A stretch of 64,000 nucleotides of DNA, from NCBI RefSeq assembly GCF_025154055.1, contig NZ_JAOALK010000043.1, positions 1 through 64,000 of the forward strand, in the 5' to 3' direction. A model generated the notes under the pieces. That model was not told where the DNA came from, ran no database searches, and was given only the letters and a program-made list of their open reading frames with translations. The position numbers and the translations under genes were made by a program. The stretch comes from Aquibacillus koreensis. Lineage in GTDB: Bacteria > Bacillota > Bacilli > Bacillales > Amphibacillaceae. Shown one piece after another: positions 60,663-64,000 of this stretch (position 1 is the stretch's first letter; each line of letters opens with the position of its first letter).

Positions 60663-61970
60663 GTGAAATTAAAAGCATTTCTCAAACTTACGATCTTACT
60701 AGGTTTGTTGAATCTATTTCCCTATTATGTTCCTTCCGTTTCAGCTCAAGGTCATCTTCAAACATTAATTGATGAAACACCTGAAGGCGGTACAGTTACT
60801 TTACTGGACCATACGTATGAAGAGGAAATCACTATTTCAAAGCCAGTCACCCTAATCGGATCAGATCATACGGTTATTCGTTCATGCTCTAATCAACCGA
60901 TTATTCAAGTAGAAAGTGATCACGTACGGCTAGAAAACATTAAGATAGAGCATTGCGAGGATCCTGAACCAAGTATAAGTGAACCAGCAATTTTCGTATC
61001 AGGTGATAACATCCACCTTGAAAAACTCCATGTGAATAGCCAGAGTATTGGGATTCAGTTTGACGGCGTAACAAATTCTGTTATTGAAGGTGGAAGTATT
61101 ACAACAAATGGCACTAGTAATGGGATTGATGTTTGGGAATCATCACAGAACCGAATCCAAGGAGTCCAAATCGAAACTGTGATTGATGGTATATACCTTG
61201 AGAGAAGTAGTGATAGTGAGATCTCAGAAAATGATATTCAGTTTGCGAGATATGGGATTCACCTAATGTATTCAGATGATGTACTTATAAAAGAAAATCA
61301 TTCGTATCAAAATTTCACAGGGGCCATGGTGATGACCTCGACCAACGCAACGATAACTGGAAATACGTTTAGTGAAAATAATCTTAATGTTAATTCACAG
61401 GGCCTTTTCCTGTTTGATGCACATCAAGCAACCGTGACAGAAAATACACTAAGTGAAAATCGTATTGGCATTAACATGATCTCTGCTGAGGATAATAGCC
61501 TTACGCAAAATGGGATTACTAGCAATTTTATCGGACTGCAATTTAATACCACAAAGGACAACCTTATTTCTGACAACAGTTTCAATGGGAATGTCAATGA
61601 ACTTCAAGCTGTGAATAGCACAGAAAATGACGTGGAGCGAAACTTTTGGGATTCCTCCATCAAACTTGAAAAACAAAGCGAAGGCGTTAGTATTTTTCCA
61701 TATCAGGCAGAACCTCTTTATCTCTTATTAACAGAGGATGTCCCTGCGTATCAATTATTTTTTGATTCACCAAGCATGACCGTAATCGAAGCGTTATTTA
61801 AAGTACCAAAAGAGACTGTCATGCAAGATGCCTATCCATTAATGCAACCACCGATTACACACGAAGAAGATGGGTTTCAACTATTACCTACTATTCTAAA
61901 ACTGGTTCTAGGCAGTTGCTTAACCCTTATAGGAATTAAATTATTTACATTTAGGAGGAAACGTATATGA
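60663..61970 (+). CDS. nosD: NosD, periplasmic-type copper/maturation protein of nitrous oxide reductase
   Basis: 435 residues from GTG 60663 (GAAGGAGA about 12 bases upstream). Signal peptide (about 1-28), a parallel beta-helix of PbH1/CASH repeats (GIQFDGVTNSVIEGGSI; GIYLERSSDSEISENDI; GIHLMYSDDVLIKENHSY) and a C-terminal membrane anchor (about 405-428). NosD works with NosF and NosY to assemble the CuZ centre of NosZ. Overlaps nosL by four bases (ATGA). Confidence 0.9.
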   Translation: MKLKAFLKLTILLGLLNLFPYYVPSVSAQGHLQTLIDETPEGGTVTLLDHTYEEEITISKPVTLIGSDHTVIRSCSNQPIIQVESDHVRLENIKIEHCEDPEPSISEPAIFVSGDNIHLEKLHVNSQSIGIQFDGVTNSVIEGGSITTNGTSNGIDVWESSQNRIQGVQIETVIDGIYLERSSDSEISENDIQFARYGIHLMYSDDVLIKENHSYQNFTGAMVMTSTNATITGNTFSENNLNVNSQGLFLFDAHQATVTENTLSENRIGINMISAEDNSLTQNGITSNFIGLQFNTTKDNLISDNSFNGNVNELQAVNSTENDVERNFWDSSIKLEKQSEGVSIFPYQAEPLYLLLTEDVPAYQLFFDSPSMTVIEALFKVPKETVMQDAYPLMQPPITHEEDGFQLLPTILKLVLGSCLTLIGIKLFTFRRKRI

Positions 61971-62563
61971 AAATTAGTAAAATATTAGGTCTATTGCTAC
62001 TTTCCTTTATCCTGTTAGCAGGATGTGGGAATAACGAGGTCGAACCCGTTGCCATTGATGAGTCTACAGATACATGCGCCATCTGTAATATGCAAGTAAA
62101 GGATAGTGCGTTTGCTACACAAGTAATCCTTTCCAATGAAAAAGTTCACGTATTTGACGATATTGGTTGTATGTACACGTGGTTTGATGAAAATGAATCA
62201 GAGGAAGTCGCAGCACAGTTTGTAAGAGACTACCATACGAAAGAATGGATTGAGGGCGACCAAGCAACCTATGTATTTAATCCATCTATCCAAACACCGA
62301 TGAGTTACAATGTTGTATCTTTTGAAAGCGCAGAAGATGCAGAGCAATTCATTGCAGAAAACGAAGGCAATTTATTATCGTATGATGACCTGCAAAATCA
62401 CGCATGGGCAATGAGTATGGATATGGAAGAGCATAGCCATGGAGAAGAGCATGCTGGTGAGGAAGGGCACAGTGGGCACGAAGACCACGCTGATGAAACG
62501 GATACAGAAATGGACATGAATCATGATAGTGAAACTAACTCGGACCACGAGGACCATGAATAA
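61967..62563 (+). CDS. nosL: NosL copper lipoprotein with His-rich tail
   Basis: 198 residues. Lipobox LLAGC (cysteine 20); CAICNM (37-42) is the NosL Cu(I)-binding C-x-x-C-x-M. The NosL core ends near residue 150; then a tail of about 45 residues with ten or so histidines in HGEEHAGEEGHSGHEDH-like runs, likely a copper-buffering extension. NosL chaperones copper to NosZ. AGGAGGAAA ribosome site. Followed by an attenuator-type hairpin. Confidence 0.9.
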   Translation: MKISKILGLLLLSFILLAGCGNNEVEPVAIDESTDTCAICNMQVKDSAFATQVILSNEKVHVFDDIGCMYTWFDENESEEVAAQFVRDYHTKEWIEGDQATYVFNPSIQTPMSYNVVSFESAEDAEQFIAENEGNLLSYDDLQNHAWAMSMDMEEHSHGEEHAGEEGHSGHEDHADETDTEMDMNHDSETNSDHEDHE

Positions 62564-62574
62564 TTAGTAGGCCT

Positions 62575-62607
62575 AAGACGGTCACTTTTTGATAAGTAGA
62601 CCGTCTT
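62575..62607 (+). terminator. Terminator/attenuator between nosL and nosY
   Basis: AAGACGGTC pairs perfectly with GACCGTCTT, followed by CTTTAATT; only a modest U tract, so partial read-through to nosYF is likely. Confidence 0.6.
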
Positions 62608-62627
62608 CTTTAATTCGCTAAGTAAGG

Positions 62628-63446
62628 ATGGATACGATGAAAACAGCATTTTTTACCGAATGGAGAACGACGCTAAGACAACCATCATCTTTCACCTTTG
62701 TGATTCTGTGGACCGTTGTAATTAGCTTGTTATTTTTGCTAAATAGAGGCTTACCACAATTTGACGGTTATACAAATGTGTTGGGTACGATCATCAATTT
62801 GCTTTTATATCTTCTCCCTCTTTTTATGTTAATTATTGGATCTTTATCCATTACGAATGAACTAGAAAGTGGTCAATGGGCATTGCTTAGCACCTATCCA
62901 ATATCCACTTTTCGTTATGTGGTAGGAAAATTTGTTGGGCAACTAGTTGCTCAAATTGCTGTCTTTAGTGTTAGCTATGGCATTAGCATGGTCCTTTGCA
63001 CGATCTTACAATTTCCCGTCTCCCTAAAATGGATGGTACTCATCTATCTGTTTGCTCTATTTTTGATTAGCTTTTTCTTAGGCATAGGAATTTTAATAGG
63101 TACATTTGCCTCTACACGTTGGCAAGCGCTTATGAGTTCTGTTGTTATTTGGTTCATCTTTATTATGATGTGGGCAAGTCTATTAATTGCCATCTTACAA
63201 TTTGTACCGTATCCACTTATTGCTAACGTGTTAGGAATTACTCTCTTTCTAAATCCAGCTGAATTAGTCCGTGTCTTTTTTGTTGTCCAGTTTGGTGGAG
63301 GGGCTGTTTTCGGTCAGGAATTTGATACGTTAGTTACCTTTTTCAAGATGACATTGTCTTTACCAGTTCTTGTGATTTATACCGTTCTTTATCTAGCCAC
63401 TGTTCTAACCATCGCCGGCTGGAAATTACAAAGGAGGAAGTTGTAA
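62628..63446 (+). CDS. nosY: NosY, ABC-type permease of the Nos maturation system
   Basis: 272 residues, six hydrophobic segments, ABC-2 family: TEWRTTLRQPSSFTFVILW near the N-terminus and NELESGQWALLSTYPISTFRYVVGKFVGQ (about 82-110) typical of NosY. Forms the membrane part of NosDFY. Translationally close to nosF (two bases). Confidence 0.88.
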   Translation: MDTMKTAFFTEWRTTLRQPSSFTFVILWTVVISLLFLLNRGLPQFDGYTNVLGTIINLLLYLLPLFMLIIGSLSITNELESGQWALLSTYPISTFRYVVGKFVGQLVAQIAVFSVSYGISMVLCTILQFPVSLKWMVLIYLFALFLISFFLGIGILIGTFASTRWQALMSSVVIWFIFIMMWASLLIAILQFVPYPLIANVLGITLFLNPAELVRVFFVVQFGGGAVFGQEFDTLVTFFKMTLSLPVLVIYTVLYLATVLTIAGWKLQRRKL

Positions 63447-63448
63447 TA

Positions 63449-64000
63449 ATGACATTAAAAGTAGAGCATATTTCAAAAAGCTATAAACATAATGAAGCAT
63501 TATCTCCTTTTTCCTTTGAAACAGGACCTGGTCAGTGTGTTGTCTTATGTGGAGGGAACGGTGCCGGGAAAAGTACGATGATTCAAATCTTAGCTGGCTT
63601 ATCTACGCCAACTACTGGTAATGTAATGCTGGATGACATTAACCTGGGGCAAGCTCGTGAACACTACGTGGAGCATATTGGCTATATGCCTGATAGTTTC
63701 CCTGCACAACCCTTTATATCTGTGCAGGAAATGCTAGCATTCTATGCTTCTTATCGACCGAGCGCTTCTAAAGACCAAGTACCTGCGATTTTGGAGCGCA
63801 TTGGACTTATGGAGAAAAAAGATGAAATTATAAAGCGACTATCGAAAGGAATGCGGCAACGACTTTTATTTGGTCAGGCACTATTAGGGTCACCCAGACT
63901 ATTATTAATGGATGAGCCAACAAACGGACTTGATCCCTATTGGATTAACGAATTCGTCCGTATTGTAAAAGAAGTGCAACAAACCGGAACAATTGTTGTC
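63449..64000 (+). CDS. nosF: NosF, ABC ATPase of the Nos maturation system (3' end outside window)
   Basis: The first 184 residues are present. Walker A GGNGAGKST (35-43), signature LSKGMRQR (about 130), Walker B LLLMDEPTNGLDPYW. Powers NosDFY to deliver sulfur/copper for CuZ. Its position after nosY and AAAGGAGGAA ribosome site fix the operon order nosD-nosL-nosY-nosF. Confidence 0.9.
   Translation, partial: MTLKVEHISKSYKHNEALSPFSFETGPGQCVVLCGGNGAGKSTMIQILAGLSTPTTGNVMLDDINLGQAREHYVEHIGYMPDSFPAQPFISVQEMLAFYASYRPSASKDQVPAILERIGLMEKKDEIIKRLSKGMRQRLLFGQALLGSPRLLLMDEPTNGLDPYWINEFVRIVKEVQQTGTIVV

Overview
The window reads as low-GC chromosomal DNA of an endospore-forming, probably facultatively anaerobic member of the Bacillaceae. 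Supporting genes are sporulation and spore-surface genes (CotF-type coat protein, two YjcZ-type peptides, spore transglutaminase Tgl, a BclA-like collagen protein, a gamma-SASP-like peptide), a gerABC germinant receptor operon, xpaC-telA, AGGAGG-type ribosome binding sites with frequent TTG/GTG starts, and a NosDLYF nitrous-oxide reductase maturation operon entering at the right edge. I see no rRNA, tRNA, CRISPR array, prophage or intact insertion sequence. Species cannot be named from the sequence alone.

Layout. 0-6 kb: the tail of a DoxX gene, a GNAT, a glycolipid-binding-like protein, an MFS exporter and a patch of small lipoprotein/membrane genes with two decayed genes (a retropepsin-like protease with an internal deletion and a frameshifted small gene) and four copies of a short degenerate repeat. 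6-24 kb: spore and envelope block with collagen-like protein, DrrAB-type ABC exporter, CotF, XpaC/TelA, a second almost identical DoxX gene, Tgl, an intracellular subtilisin and a ger operon that ends in a 49-residue membrane peptide. 25-29 kb: a phosphonate-type ABC transporter (phnD, phnC with a one-base frameshift, phnE, phnE). 29-34 kb: a dCache-type chemoreceptor with a cre site, several tiny genes and a BmrA-like exporter. 34.7-42.5 kb: a long run of minus-strand small membrane proteins, lipoproteins and unknowns, typical of accessory DNA. 42.7-46.9 kb: a tandem FMN-binding lipoprotein behind a perfect FNR/CRP-type box, a phospholipase-C-like protein, VOC and GNAT proteins and an acyl-CoA-dehydrogenase-fold flavoprotein. 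47-51 kb: DUF4242 protein, HxlR regulator and an SsuABC/NrtABC-like importer; two promoters in this block share 21 of 22 bases. 51-56 kb: PadR/DUF4188 pair, quinone-reductase-like dehydrogenase, small lipoprotein, FucP-like MFS. 55.5-60.4 kb: gluconate module (gnd, gntP, gntK) divergent from an RpiR-type regulator, with palindrome, promoter and cre in the shared spacer. 60.7-64 kb: nosD, nosL, nosY, nosF.

The most striking signal that genes do not explain is a family of hairpin repeats built around ACGGTTCT: 14 copies in 64 kb, nine of them complete palindromes with compensating changes in the two arms, and seven of those nine within about 10 bases of a stop codon. No transposase is in the window, so the family must be mobilised in trans or be relic. 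It resembles REP elements moved by REP-associated tyrosine transposases. The second theme is anaerobic physiology: FNR-type boxes at sensible promoter distances before the flavin lipoprotein and doxX, together with the nos operon. All family names are from recognition of sequence features, not from database searches.
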